55,088 bases of DNA. It comes from Arenicellales bacterium (GTDB lineage Bacteria > Pseudomonadota > Gammaproteobacteria > Arenicellales > JAHEKD01). The notes beneath the pieces were generated by a model. It saw only the letters and a list, made by a program, of their open reading frames with translations. It was not told the origin of the DNA and ran no database searches. Location of the stretch: positions 1 through 55,088 of the forward strand of contig JANQSD010000025.1 in the NCBI GenBank assembly GCA_028284225.1. The letters are read 5' to 3'. How positions within the stretch are numbered: position 1 is the first letter of the stretch; every line of letters starts with the position of its first letter. The translations under genes and the position numbers were made by a program. Positions 29,946 through 38,658 of the stretch are shown in pieces.

Positions 29946-31936
29946 TGAAAAAAATAATATCGATCTTTATTTGTCTTTTTAGTCTAGAAGTCTATCCACA
30001 AAATATAGCAATAATTGATGGGGGCCTTAGAAGTGAATACTATAACAGATATTCGTCGCTCATCAGGGGTGAAGCATGTTTCTCCCAATTCCAGGATGAT
30101 TTTATTACTGAAACAGCTTATGAGCGAACTGCTTATTATTATCGTACAATTTCAATTTGTCGTAGCGGTTTGTTATCAGCATTTGGTAATGGTTCATCGA
30201 AGATTCCTCGGACTATAGTTTCTCTCGATCGCCATTCTTCATCGGCATTCGACACGATTGAATCTTTTCCAGGCTATGTGAGTAATATTTCTCTGCACAA
30301 CACTTATGTCTTAGAAGCTGCAAAAAGTGTGAGCGCTAATCCCAATCAAATTTTGAATGTTACTGCAGCAAGAATTAGAAATGAGACTGGCTTTAACCAA
30401 TACACAGTTCCGGGCCCACTTAGCTTTAGATACTCATTTGAAGGGACTGATCAAAATACAATAGCCAATGCCCTTGCATATGTTAATTCTATAGCAAGTT
30501 TTCAGAATATTTCCGTAGTTTCACTTTCGATTAGTTTCGGGTATTTGAATGCGGTTTGTAGTCTAAACGGAAGTCCTTTACGAGGACCGATAAATAGTCT
30601 TCGCAATAAGGGGGTCGTAATAGTTGCAGCAAGTGGAAACGATTGGGTTACTTTAAATACTATGGGGTTCCCTGCCTGTGCAAATGAGGTAGTGTCAGTC
30701 GGTGCAGTTAATTCTTCAGGAGCTTTATACAATTACTCAGCGTCTGGCTCCGGTCTTGATTTTCTCGGTTATGCTGATGTTCCGAAATTAGATTCTAGTC
30801 ACGCTAAACAATCTGGAACTTCACTAGCAACACCTCGAGTAGCAACTTACTTAGGTCGGTTGAAGATCAGAAATCCAAGTAAAAGCATGACTCAGATTGT
30901 CGCAGCACTAAAACAGGTAGGCAAGAAGATTCCGGATGGGCGTACAAACGTGACCGCTAGCAGAGCTTTTAATACTGACTTTCTAAAAGCCGATGAATTG
31001 TTAAAAGGCAAGAGCCCAGTAGAAACACCACCAAGTGGCCCACAATTTCCTCCTGTGCCAAAAATAGACGTGAGGGAATTCGGCTACGGACAAACGAATG
31101 TCGGTAGTTACGGGGTTGGTTTTGGCGGCGGTGGGTACAACCAGGGCTATGGATTTAATGTTGTGCTAGCAGAAGTGGCTAACACAACGATAAGTTCAGG
31201 GCTTGCTGCTAAAATGACGGTGTTCAAAATATCTGAATCTCAACTGCTTGCACAAGCGGCTACATCTTGCGGTTCGATGTATCAGGTCAAATACCAAGCT
31301 TATGACATTGATACCAGCAGTGAGGTTGCGCTGTATATAAACAACATCCGAATAAAATTCCTTGCCCTTACAGGTAATAATACGCTTCGGTCACGAAAGG
31401 TTGAATTTTGTGGCTCTCGACTCAGAAGAGGAAAAAATTTAATTGAATTTAGAAAGTCCAATAATAACGAAGCGTGGGGCGTGAGAAATATCGTGCTTGA
31501 ATTTGTTGACCGTGGCTCGATCAATTTAACGGTTGGAACGAGAAACACAGGTAGCTACGGTTATGGGTTTGGGTCAAATCGCCATCGTAGCCAGTTGGTT
31601 GCCAACTTCACAAATCCAAATAATGGCAATGATCTAACTTTTTCAGTGACAGGCTGGGACATTGATCGAGCAGATGAAACACGTATTTACCTGAACGACA
31701 GGATTCTTGGTTTTCTCTCGACCAACTGTAGCAGTTGCTTTAATGGCGGGGATACCTTTGAGATTCCATCCGACAAGTTAAAGTCAGGGACAAATCAACT
31801 CACGTTTATCCAACGCTCACCGGATGCAACGTGGAATGGCTTTCAGGATGAGAAATGGGGCGTAACCGATCTGCTTATCAAAGAGAAAGGCGGCGATATT
31901 GTGCCGATGTTGCAGTTGCTTTTGCTGGACGATTAA
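29945..31936 (+). CDS. Secreted subtilisin-like serine protease without an internal propeptide
   Basis: A 663-residue S8 family protein starting at GTG. The signal peptide (1-18) is followed at once by the catalytic strand IAIIDGG with D25. The probable catalytic histidine is H118 (SLHNTYV), the oxyanion asparagine N232 (VAASGND) and the nucleophile S293 (SGTSLATP). Because D25 lies immediately after the signal there is no room for a propeptide. The C-terminal half has two related beta-rich repeats (about 373-527 and 530-650). Each begins with a glycine/tyrosine-rich GSYG.GFG motif, contains D-I-D or W-D-I-D with YLN or YIN, and ends with AWGV or KWGV. They may bind a substrate surface. The gene is more AT-rich than the flanking backbone. 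Confidence 0.85.
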   Translation: MKKIISIFICLFSLEVYPQNIAIIDGGLRSEYYNRYSSLIRGEACFSQFQDDFITETAYERTAYYYRTISICRSGLLSAFGNGSSKIPRTIVSLDRHSSSAFDTIESFPGYVSNISLHNTYVLEAAKSVSANPNQILNVTAARIRNETGFNQYTVPGPLSFRYSFEGTDQNTIANALAYVNSIASFQNISVVSLSISFGYLNAVCSLNGSPLRGPINSLRNKGVVIVAASGNDWVTLNTMGFPACANEVVSVGAVNSSGALYNYSASGSGLDFLGYADVPKLDSSHAKQSGTSLATPRVATYLGRLKIRNPSKSMTQIVAALKQVGKKIPDGRTNVTASRAFNTDFLKADELLKGKSPVETPPSGPQFPPVPKIDVREFGYGQTNVGSYGVGFGGGGYNQGYGFNVVLAEVANTTISSGLAAKMTVFKISESQLLAQAATSCGSMYQVKYQAYDIDTSSEVALYINNIRIKFLALTGNNTLRSRKVEFCGSRLRRGKNLIEFRKSNNNEAWGVRNIVLEFVDRGSINLTVGTRNTGSYGYGFGSNRHRSQLVANFTNPNNGNDLTFSVTGWDIDRADETRIYLNDRILGFLSTNCSSCFNGGDTFEIPSDKLKSGTNQLTFIQRSPDATWNGFQDEKWGVTDLLIKEKGGDIVPMLQLLLLDD

Positions 31937-31958
31937 AAAATTGAATTCGGAGTTTTAA

Positions 31959-32285
31959 ATGAAAAATATTTTTGCGATTTTAATTGCACTTACAGGATTG
32001 ATGACAACTGCATTCAGTTTTGCAGGCAGTGGCGGCGGCAAGATCACTCGAGTGTATTCTCACGCTGGCGACGTTGCCATATACAGAACACAGCATTATG
32101 TATCACCACCGAGTTGTAATCCTTATGGTGAATTTGCAATCAGTCTCAAGACCTATTCGGGCAGAGCCATACATGCGCAGGTATTAACCGCAGTACAAGA
32201 AGATAAGACAGTTGCAATAGCAGGAACAGGAACATGCACTTATCTAAGCAGAGAAAATGTCCGCTATATCTACTTCAACAACTGA
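31959..32285 (+). CDS. Small secreted protein downstream of the subtilase
   Basis: A 108-residue protein with a signal peptide (1-22, ending SFA), then GSGGGKITRVYSHAGDVAIYRT and two cysteines (PSCNPYG and GTCTYL) that could form a disulfide. The C-terminus is NVRYIYFNN. A short secreted family of this layout (glycine-rich start, two cysteines, TYIY-like end) occurs in other gammaproteobacteria, but I know of no function. It follows the protease by 22 bases with a Shine-Dalgarno-like ggag (attcggagttttaaATG), so it is probably co-transcribed and may be a substrate, inhibitor or accessory factor. Confidence 0.6.
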   Translation: MKNIFAILIALTGLMTTAFSFAGSGGGKITRVYSHAGDVAIYRTQHYVSPPSCNPYGEFAISLKTYSGRAIHAQVLTAVQEDKTVAIAGTGTCTYLSRENVRYIYFNN

Positions 32286-32294
32286 TTTACAAGA

Positions 32295-32740
32295 TCACCC
32301 AAACAATCCCCGAAACTTCCCCAAGGCAATGCGCGTGTAACGCGCGGTATGCTTTGGATCACTGTCCGAGCCAGTCTTGAATAATACGGCTGTCCACGCC
32401 TTTGTTGGCAACAAGGTAGTAGCCGCACCCATGACGTAGCATATGTAGATGCACGTTGATCGACATGGATGACTTTTTGCCAAGTCTGCGGATAATGCCG
32501 CCAATCGCCTGACGTGTGAATTGTGCTTGACGCTCACTAACAAAGAGAAAAGATAGGGCATCATTGCGTGTAGGGCAGATAACGTTTGGGTGCGCGTAGC
32601 TCGTCGCTCTCTAGCGGATGTGACGTGGACAATCCATTTTTCAGTCGGCACACAAAAAATGTTGCGGATTTATAATCCACGTCGCTAATGAGTGCGTTGA
32701 AAGTTCACTGGCGCGCAACCCGTGACTGTTAAACAACACG
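32295..32740 (-). pseudogene. Frameshifted FimB-type tyrosine recombinase (integrase) remnant
   Basis: Read on the minus strand across several frames, this stretch spells a tyrosine recombinase catalytic domain. The pieces are HGLRASEL (first catalytic arginine), DVDYKSATFFVCRLKNGLSTSHPL, DELRAPKRYL, NDALSFLFVSERQAQFTRQAIGG, NVHLHMLRHGCGYYLV (the H-x-x-R box), VDSRIIQDWLG and DPKHTARYTR, whose tyrosine is at the nucleophile position, then GKFRGLFG. At least three frame changes separate them, and the N-terminal part is not recognisable. The similarity to FimB/FimE-like recombinases (HMLRH-CG, IQD-LGH) is clear by eye. Confidence 0.8.
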
Positions 32741-32989
32741 CAAATCTGAACAAATTACGGCTCAAATCAGTATCTGAGTTTGAACACTTTTAAAATATTC
32801 GGGTGAAATCTCTTGATTGATTTTAAAGGAATTTTTTTGCTCAAGATTTTATAAATCCGATGTTCATTTTTAATTGCTGACGGTGTTCACTTTAGACTGC
32901 TGTTTGACATTTATATCTTCACAGCTTTTTGTTTTTTGGATTATGGCTTTGGATTTGCCAAAGTGACGAGTATTCGATTTTTTTAGTCG

Positions 32990-32995
32990 TATACT
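32990..32995 (+). promoter_or_regulatory. Possible -10 element of the malyl-CoA lyase operon
   Basis: TATACT at 32990-32995 matches a -10 box but no strong -35 lies at 16-18 bases upstream. The predicted start near 33002 would place the palindrome at 33028-33050 inside the leader. Confidence 0.3.
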
Positions 32996-33027
32996 GAACA
33001 ACTGATCTATTTGATAATTTTATGGAT

Positions 33028-33050
33028 GTATTAATATCGCAAATTAATAC
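33028..33050. promoter_or_regulatory. Perfect palindrome upstream of the malyl-CoA lyase gene, candidate operator
   Basis: GTATTAAT (33028-33035) and ATTAATAC (33043-33050) form a perfect 8-bp inverted repeat with a seven-base spacer atcgcaa. It ends 24 bases before the ATG of the first gene in the mcl-mtkA-mtkB cluster. The size and position suit a dimeric repressor; the LysR gene at 40194 is one candidate binder, though LysR sites normally have another layout. Confidence 0.5.
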
Positions 33051-33074
33051 ACCATCACATGAGAGCGTTGAGCA

Positions 33075-34019
33075 ATGAGTTATACCCTCCACAAAACCAA
33101 GCAATTCAGGTTGCAGCGAAGTGAGTTAGCTGTACCTGGTTCCAATCCCGGCATGATTGAAAAAGCAATCAATTCAAATGTTGATTTTATATTTCTCGAT
33201 TTGGAAGATGCTGTATCACCAGATGAAAAAATTATCGCCAGGGAAAATGTCATCCAGGCCTTGAATGATCTGGACTGGAAAAGTTCTGGCAAGACAGTTT
33301 CAGTTCGAATCAATGGTTTAGATACACATTACATGTACTGTGATGTGATTGATATTGTTGAGCAGGCCGGGCAACACCTGGATACGATTTTAGTTCCCAA
33401 AGTAGGCGTGCCAAGTGATTTATATACTGTGGAGGTATTACTTTCACAAATTGAGGTGGCAAAAAATTTACCTCACCAAATAGGTATTGAGGCTCTAATT
33501 GAAACGGCCTTGGGTATGGCCAATGTGGAATCAATTGCTTCATCAGGCGGGCGTTTAGAAGCGTTGCATTTTGGTGTGGCAGATTATGCGGCCAGTAACC
33601 GTGCTCGAACAGTCAATATCGGTGGTTTGAATCCTAATTATCCGGGTGACCAGTGGCATTCAGCCATATCAAGAATGGTAGTTGCTTGCCGTGCATACGG
33701 TTTAAGAGCAATAGATGGACCGTTTGGCGATTTTAACGATCCAACGGGTTATGACGAAGCCGCGAAACGTGCAGCAGCCCTCGGCATCGAAGGTAAATGG
33801 GCCATTCACCCCAGTCAAATTGATTTGGCCAACAAGGCGTTCAGCCCGTCTGAAGCAGAACTCACTAAGGCCACGCGCATGTTAGCTGCATTGGAACAAG
33901 CTGCCAGCCAAGGCAAAGGGGCCGCACAATTGGATGGACGCATGATCGATGCCGCTTCGGCACGAATGGCACAAAATGTGGTTGAAATGGGTGAAGCAAT
34001 CGCTTCACGTTCAAGTTAA
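33075..34019 (+). CDS. mcl: Malyl-CoA lyase (HpcH/HpaI aldolase family)
   Basis: Cleaves L-malyl-CoA to acetyl-CoA and glyoxylate (or the reverse, and possibly beta-methylmalyl-CoA). The 314-residue protein has the CitE/Mcl core: FIFLDLEDAV with the metal ligand region, the CoA-site arginine in VRINGLDT, LVPKVG, the metal glutamate in IEALIETALGMANVE, and FGVADYAAS. The C-terminal AIDGPFGDFNDPTGY and EGKWAIHPSQI are especially like L-malyl-CoA lyase. First of a collinear run with malate-CoA ligase and an aminotransferase, which is the serine-cycle arrangement. A CitE-like or citramalyl-CoA specificity is a weaker alternative. Confidence 0.9.
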   Translation: MSYTLHKTKQFRLQRSELAVPGSNPGMIEKAINSNVDFIFLDLEDAVSPDEKIIARENVIQALNDLDWKSSGKTVSVRINGLDTHYMYCDVIDIVEQAGQHLDTILVPKVGVPSDLYTVEVLLSQIEVAKNLPHQIGIEALIETALGMANVESIASSGGRLEALHFGVADYAASNRARTVNIGGLNPNYPGDQWHSAISRMVVACRAYGLRAIDGPFGDFNDPTGYDEAAKRAAALGIEGKWAIHPSQIDLANKAFSPSEAELTKATRMLAALEQAASQGKGAAQLDGRMIDAASARMAQNVVEMGEAIASRSS

Positions 34020-34040
34020 GTTATTTTTTAGGGATTAACA

Positions 34041-35201
34041 ATGGATATACATGAATATCAGGCCAAGGAAATCCTGGCTAAATATGGTGTGCCAATTCCG
34101 CGTGGTGGTATAGCTTATAGCCCTGAACAAGCGGGTTATCGGGCCTTTGAGTTGGGCGGTGACGCCTGGGTAGTAAAAGCTCAAATTCACTCCGGTGCCC
34201 GAGGTAAAGCAGGTGGTGTGCGGGTTTGCAAAAGCGATGCCCAGATTAGGGATGCGGCAGCTGACATGTTGGGCTCCAGCATGGTGACACATCAAACAGG
34301 ATCTCGTGGCAAGCTGGTGCAACGTCTTTATATTGAAGAAGGTATGGATATCGCTCAGGAAATTTACCTGGGTTTTGTGCTGGATAGAAAATCAGAGCGA
34401 ATCATGATTGTTGCTTCTGCGCAAGGCGGTATGGAGATCGAAGAGCTATCCGAAAAACATCCTGAGTCGCTGGTCAAAATGTCGGTTGATGCAGCCACCG
34501 GCATGAAGCCATTTCATGCCCGCAAAATCGTTTATCAATTGGGCATGGGTGAGCATATTCGCATTATGTCTGATCTGTTATTGGGTTGTTATGATGCATT
34601 TATCGACAATGATGCAGAAATGGTTGAAATTAATCCGTTGATTTTGACTGCTGACAATCAGCTTTATGCATTGGATGCAAAAATGTCGTTTGACGATAAT
34701 GCATTGTTCAGACGGCCTGAAATTTCTGAGCTGCGTGATAAATCACAAGAGGATGTACGTGAGAGTTATGCTGCTGATCGGGGTTTGAACTATGTTGGGC
34801 TGGATGGTGATATAGGTTGCATTATTAACGGTGCAGGTTTGGCCATGGCGACCATGGATATGATCAAACTTGCCGGTGGTGAGCCGGCTAATTTTCTGGA
34901 TATAGGTGGTGGTGCTTCGCCAGATCGTGTGCGCATGGCGTTCCAGACTGTGTTAAAGGACAGCAATGTGAAGGTGATCTTGATTAATATTTTTGCCGGT
35001 ATTAATCGTTGCGACTGGATCGCCGAAGGTATTATTCAGGCATTTGAGAAATTGAACCTGACTGTGCCGGTGGTGGTGCGCCTTGCCGGTACCAACCTTG
35101 AACAAGGCCGGGAAATACTAAACCAAAGCGGTTTGTCTATTATTGTTGCTGATACTCTGGCTGATGCCGCAGATAAAGCTGTGCAAGCCACTCAAGTTTA
35201 A
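34041..35201 (+). CDS. mtkA: Malate-CoA ligase (malate thiokinase) subunit beta
   Basis: A 386-residue ATP-grasp subunit homologous to SucC. The N-terminal MDIHEYQAKEILAKYGVPIPRGG, GGDAWVVKAQIHSGARGKAGGV and the metal site VEINPLILT are family signatures. The late GGGASPDRV and INIFAGINRCDWIAEGI are the CoA-ligase domain. By sequence alone this could be succinyl-CoA synthetase. The neighbouring malyl-CoA lyase gene and the absence of TCA-cycle genes here favour malate as substrate. TAGGGATT lies eight bases upstream of the ATG. Confidence 0.85.
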   Translation: MDIHEYQAKEILAKYGVPIPRGGIAYSPEQAGYRAFELGGDAWVVKAQIHSGARGKAGGVRVCKSDAQIRDAAADMLGSSMVTHQTGSRGKLVQRLYIEEGMDIAQEIYLGFVLDRKSERIMIVASAQGGMEIEELSEKHPESLVKMSVDAATGMKPFHARKIVYQLGMGEHIRIMSDLLLGCYDAFIDNDAEMVEINPLILTADNQLYALDAKMSFDDNALFRRPEISELRDKSQEDVRESYAADRGLNYVGLDGDIGCIINGAGLAMATMDMIKLAGGEPANFLDIGGGASPDRVRMAFQTVLKDSNVKVILINIFAGINRCDWIAEGIIQAFEKLNLTVPVVVRLAGTNLEQGREILNQSGLSIIVADTLADAADKAVQATQV

Positions 35202-35224
35202 CTCTTAATCCAGGAATAACGATC

Positions 35225-36103
35225 ATGGCAATTTTAATTGATGAAACTTCAAAAGTTCTGGTGCAAGGGATCACCGGGCGTATCGGTACATTTCATACTG
35301 AGGAGATGCAGGAATATGGCACTAATGTTGTTGCCGGTGTAACGCCGGGAAAAGGCGGGTCACAGCAATGCAATGTGCCGGTGTTCGACACAGTTGATCA
35401 GGCTGTTGAGCAGACAGGTGCAGATACCAGTATTATTTTTGTACCGCCGCCGTTTGCGGGTGATGCCATTATGGAGGCAGCAGAAGCAGGGATCAAATAC
35501 TGCGTATGTATTACCGATGGTATTCCGGCACAAGACATGATGCGGGCCAAACGCTTTATGCGCCGGTTTAAAGCAGAAAAAAGAATGATGCTGACGGGCC
35601 CGAATTGTGCAGGTACAATCAGCCCCGGCAAAGCATTGATAGGTATCATGCCGGGTCATATTTATTTGCCCGGACGAGTTGGTGTAGTGACACGATCAGG
35701 TACCTTGGGCTATGAGGCTGCTGAACAGATGAAAGCCGAAGGTATAGGAGTTTCCACCAGCGTTGGTATTGGTGGTGATCCGATCAACGGCAGCTCGTTC
35801 AAAGATGTATTGGAACATTTTGAGAATGACCCTGATACGGATGCAGTGTTAATGATTGGTGAGATTGGTGGCCCCCAGGAAGCGGAAGCGGCTGAGTACA
35901 TTCAGTCGACCATGACTAAACCCGTTGCCGCTTATGTGGCCGGGTTGTCTGCGCCTAAAGGCCGCAAAATGGGTCACGCTGGAGCGATTGTGTCAGCATT
36001 TGGTGAGTCAGCGTCAGAGAAGTCCCAGATTCTGGAATCAGCCGGAGCCAAAATTGCGCCCAATCCGTCATCGTTCGGTACTACGGTAGCTCGTATATTG
36101 TAA
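35225..36103 (+). CDS. mtkB: Malate-CoA ligase subunit alpha
   Basis: A 292-residue SucD-like subunit that carries the phosphorylated histidine, H251 in KMGHAGAIVSAFGE. The CoA-binding N-terminal region is LVQGITGRIGTFHTEEMQEYG and GVTPGKGG. The segment TGPNCAGTISPGKALIGIMPGH and TRSGTLGYEAAEQM are also conserved. It pairs with the beta subunit 23 bases upstream. The enzyme would activate malate with ATP and CoA to malyl-CoA for the lyase encoded first in the operon. Confidence 0.86.
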   Translation: MAILIDETSKVLVQGITGRIGTFHTEEMQEYGTNVVAGVTPGKGGSQQCNVPVFDTVDQAVEQTGADTSIIFVPPPFAGDAIMEAAEAGIKYCVCITDGIPAQDMMRAKRFMRRFKAEKRMMLTGPNCAGTISPGKALIGIMPGHIYLPGRVGVVTRSGTLGYEAAEQMKAEGIGVSTSVGIGGDPINGSSFKDVLEHFENDPDTDAVLMIGEIGGPQEAEAAEYIQSTMTKPVAAYVAGLSAPKGRKMGHAGAIVSAFGESASEKSQILESAGAKIAPNPSSFGTTVARIL

Positions 36104-36136
36104 ACATATTTAGCTTTAAAAATATTAGGTAACTAT

Positions 36137-37258
36137 ATGAATATTCAGTCATTTTATCCTCCAAAGCGAACACTAATGGGGCCCGGTCCTTCGGATGTTT
36201 ACCCCAGCGTTTTGCAGGCGCTTTCCAGGCCCACATTGGGACATCTGGACCCGCTGTTTATTGGCATGATGGATGAAGTCAAAATATTGTTGCAATATGC
36301 GTTTCAGACTGCGAACCCAATGACTAGCGCGATTTCGGCACCTGGTTCAGCCGGAATGGAAGCCTGTTTTACCAATCTGGTTGAACGTGGCGATAAAGTG
36401 ATTGTCTGTAGCAACGGTGTGTTTGGTGGCCGTATGCAAGAAAACGTTGAGCGTTGTGGCGGTGAAGCCGTCATGGTGTATGACGATTGGGGTAAGCCGG
36501 TTGATCCGCAAAAAGTTGAAGATGCATTACAACAACACCCCGATGCAAAGATATTGGCTTTTGTGCATGCGGAAACATCAACCGGTGCGTTGTCGGATGC
36601 AAAAACTTTATGCGAGTTGGCACAAAAGCATGATTGCTTGACCATTGTTGATGCGGTGACCTCTCTGGCTGGCGTGCCGTTGTATGTTGATGACTGGGGT
36701 ATCGATGCGATCTACTCAGGTAGTCAAAAGTGTTTGTCATGTGTGCCGGGCCTGTCACCTGTTTCATTCAGTAACAAAGCAGTGGATAAAATCACCAGTC
36801 GGGGTCTGCGTGTTCAAAGCTGGTTTTTAGATCAAACTCTAATCATGAGCTATTGGTCCGGTACAGCCAAGCGCAGTTATCATCATACTGCACCCGTTAA
36901 TGCGCTCTATGCTTTGCATGAGTCGTTAGTGCTTTTGCAGAATGAAACCCTGGAAAATACCTGGAAGCGTCATCAAGATTGTCATGAAATTTTGCGTGAC
37001 GGACTTGAACACTTAGGTCTGCAATATGTCGTTGAAAAACCTTATCGTTTGCCACAATTAAATTCTGTCTATGTTCCAGAAGGGATCGATGATGCCCAAG
37101 TTCGGAGTCGACTATTAAACGAATACAATCTTGAAATCGGTGGTGGACTGGGTGACTTGGCCGGCCGGGCCTGGCGTATAGGTTTAATGGGCGCTGCAGC
37201 AACCAAGACTAATGTTGAATTTTGCCTTGATTCACTCACAGATGTGTTGAAAACTTAA
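36137..37258 (+). CDS. Class V aminotransferase, alanine/serine-glyoxylate type
   Basis: A 373-residue PLP enzyme closely patterned on alanine-glyoxylate aminotransferase: LMGPGPSDVYPSVL at the N-terminus, FQTANPMTSAISAPGSAGMEA, HAETSTG, the PLP lysine K198 in YSGSQKCLS, YHHTAPVNALYALHESL, and the C-terminal arginine region WRIGLMGAAAT. It would convert glyoxylate to glycine with alanine or serine as donor. The operon partners produce glyoxylate from malyl-CoA, so its role as the glyoxylate sink is coherent. Which amino donor it uses cannot be told. Confidence 0.87.
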   Translation: MNIQSFYPPKRTLMGPGPSDVYPSVLQALSRPTLGHLDPLFIGMMDEVKILLQYAFQTANPMTSAISAPGSAGMEACFTNLVERGDKVIVCSNGVFGGRMQENVERCGGEAVMVYDDWGKPVDPQKVEDALQQHPDAKILAFVHAETSTGALSDAKTLCELAQKHDCLTIVDAVTSLAGVPLYVDDWGIDAIYSGSQKCLSCVPGLSPVSFSNKAVDKITSRGLRVQSWFLDQTLIMSYWSGTAKRSYHHTAPVNALYALHESLVLLQNETLENTWKRHQDCHEILRDGLEHLGLQYVVEKPYRLPQLNSVYVPEGIDDAQVRSRLLNEYNLEIGGGLGDLAGRAWRIGLMGAAATKTNVEFCLDSLTDVLKT

Positions 37259-37264
37259 GCTCTA

Positions 37265-38647
37265 TTGAAACACTGTACAAATCGACCCAATTGCCAACCA
37301 TTAGCTCAGTTTTGTGCTAACTGGGCCGAGAATCTCGATTATTCGCTATTGCCGGAAGCTGTTGTCGGTGTTTGTAAAAAAGCATTGCTGGATGTTACAG
37401 CGGTTGGTATAGCCGGGTTTAACACTCGTGTTAGCCAATCAGCTCAAGCATTAGCCCCTCGATTTTTTGCTGAACAGCAACCATCAGTTTCGTTATTTAA
37501 TGGTGAAAAACGCGATTATAAACAGGCCGCATATTGCAACACAGTTGCTGCTCATGCGCTGGATATGGACGATACATCTTATGCCGGCATTGTCCACGCA
37601 ACAGTGGTTATCGCGCCGATTCTTATCGCTTATGCCCAGGCCAGCAATAAATCGGGTAAAGAGCTACTGACCGCATTTGCAGTAGGTTCCGAAATCGCTT
37701 ATGGTCTGGGCACTGCTGTAGGGTCTACGTTATATGAAAATGATTTTTGGCCGACTGGTGTATTGGGTGTTATCGGTGCAGCGGCAGCGTTGGCTAAACT
37801 ACAACAACTGGATGAACGAGTCATTACCAGAGCCATTGCCTTCGCAGCACTTAACGCTTCACCGTTTCGATGCATGCAGGGTACTGATGCTAAACCTCTG
37901 GTAGCCGGAGAAGTAGTAAAACGTGCAATTGACGCCGTTGAAATTGCACAAACAGATGTGAGCATTCCCTTGGATGTGATGGAGCGGCATGAGGGGCCAT
38001 TCAAGGTGACTACAGGCGGGCGCTTTGATCAAAGCCAGGCGCTACAGTTGGGCGCCTACTGGCGGCTGCTTGATCCCGGTTTGGCGATTAAATTGTTTCC
38101 TTTGTGTTCCTGTGCTCAGACATCGGTAGAAGCATTAATGCATTTGATGGCATCAAATCATTTAACAAAAACTGATATTGAATCGGTATCGGTGCAAACC
38201 ACCACTATGGTGGTCAAGACTCTACGATTTGATCAACCCCAAGAAGAAAACCAGGCCATGTTTAGTCTGACTTATCCGCTAGCCTGTGCCTGGATTGATG
38301 GGACAGTAACCCCAAACCATATTCAGTTAGATTCAATTAATCGCCCGGATTTACATTGTGCTATGGAAAAAATTTCTTATAGTGCCAATGATGCTTTGTT
38401 TGATTTAAATCTAACGCCCGAAGCGGCGATTGTCAGTATTAGAACCAATCAAGGCAAGGTTATTAAGCATACTTGCCTATACCCAACTGGGGACCCGCGT
38501 GCTCCGGCTACTCAATCTCAATTCGAAAATAAAATTAAAACATGTCTGGGTGACAAAATTAATGTCGACAAATTTATCAAGGCGTTCGAAAATATAGAGA
38601 CATTAGAAAACGTCACTGACTTAAGCAACCACTTCAAAGGAAAGTAG
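37265..38647 (+). CDS. MmgE/PrpD family protein
   Basis: A 460-residue member of the MmgE/PrpD fold, which includes 2-methylcitrate dehydratase, cis-aconitate decarboxylase and iminodisuccinate epimerase. Visible family segments are ALLDVTAVGIAG, AAYCNTVAAHALDMDDTSYAGIVHATVVIAPILIAYA, GVIGAAAALAKL and KLFPLCSCAQTSVEALMHL. The start is TTG at 37265, with no other start nearby. It begins six bases after the aminotransferase, so it belongs to the operon. Its reaction is unknown; a small tricarboxylic or dicarboxylic acid is likely. Confidence 0.8.
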   Translation: MKHCTNRPNCQPLAQFCANWAENLDYSLLPEAVVGVCKKALLDVTAVGIAGFNTRVSQSAQALAPRFFAEQQPSVSLFNGEKRDYKQAAYCNTVAAHALDMDDTSYAGIVHATVVIAPILIAYAQASNKSGKELLTAFAVGSEIAYGLGTAVGSTLYENDFWPTGVLGVIGAAAALAKLQQLDERVITRAIAFAALNASPFRCMQGTDAKPLVAGEVVKRAIDAVEIAQTDVSIPLDVMERHEGPFKVTTGGRFDQSQALQLGAYWRLLDPGLAIKLFPLCSCAQTSVEALMHLMASNHLTKTDIESVSVQTTTMVVKTLRFDQPQEENQAMFSLTYPLACAWIDGTVTPNHIQLDSINRPDLHCAMEKISYSANDALFDLNLTPEAAIVSIRTNQGKVIKHTCLYPTGDPRAPATQSQFENKIKTCLGDKINVDKFIKAFENIETLENVTDLSNHFKGK

Positions 38648-38658
38648 AAGGAAACTAA

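Noticed and set aside
32295..32651. Minus-strand 118-codon open frame after the small secreted protein
   Set aside because: It is one frame of the broken recombinase; only its end (DPKHTARYTR and GKFRGLFG) and scattered pieces make sense, so I list the pseudogene instead of a gene.
34041..36103. Ordinary succinyl-CoA synthetase (sucCD)
   Set aside because: Sequence alone allows it, but the adjacent malyl-CoA lyase and glyoxylate aminotransferase point to malate-CoA ligase; kept as an alternative.
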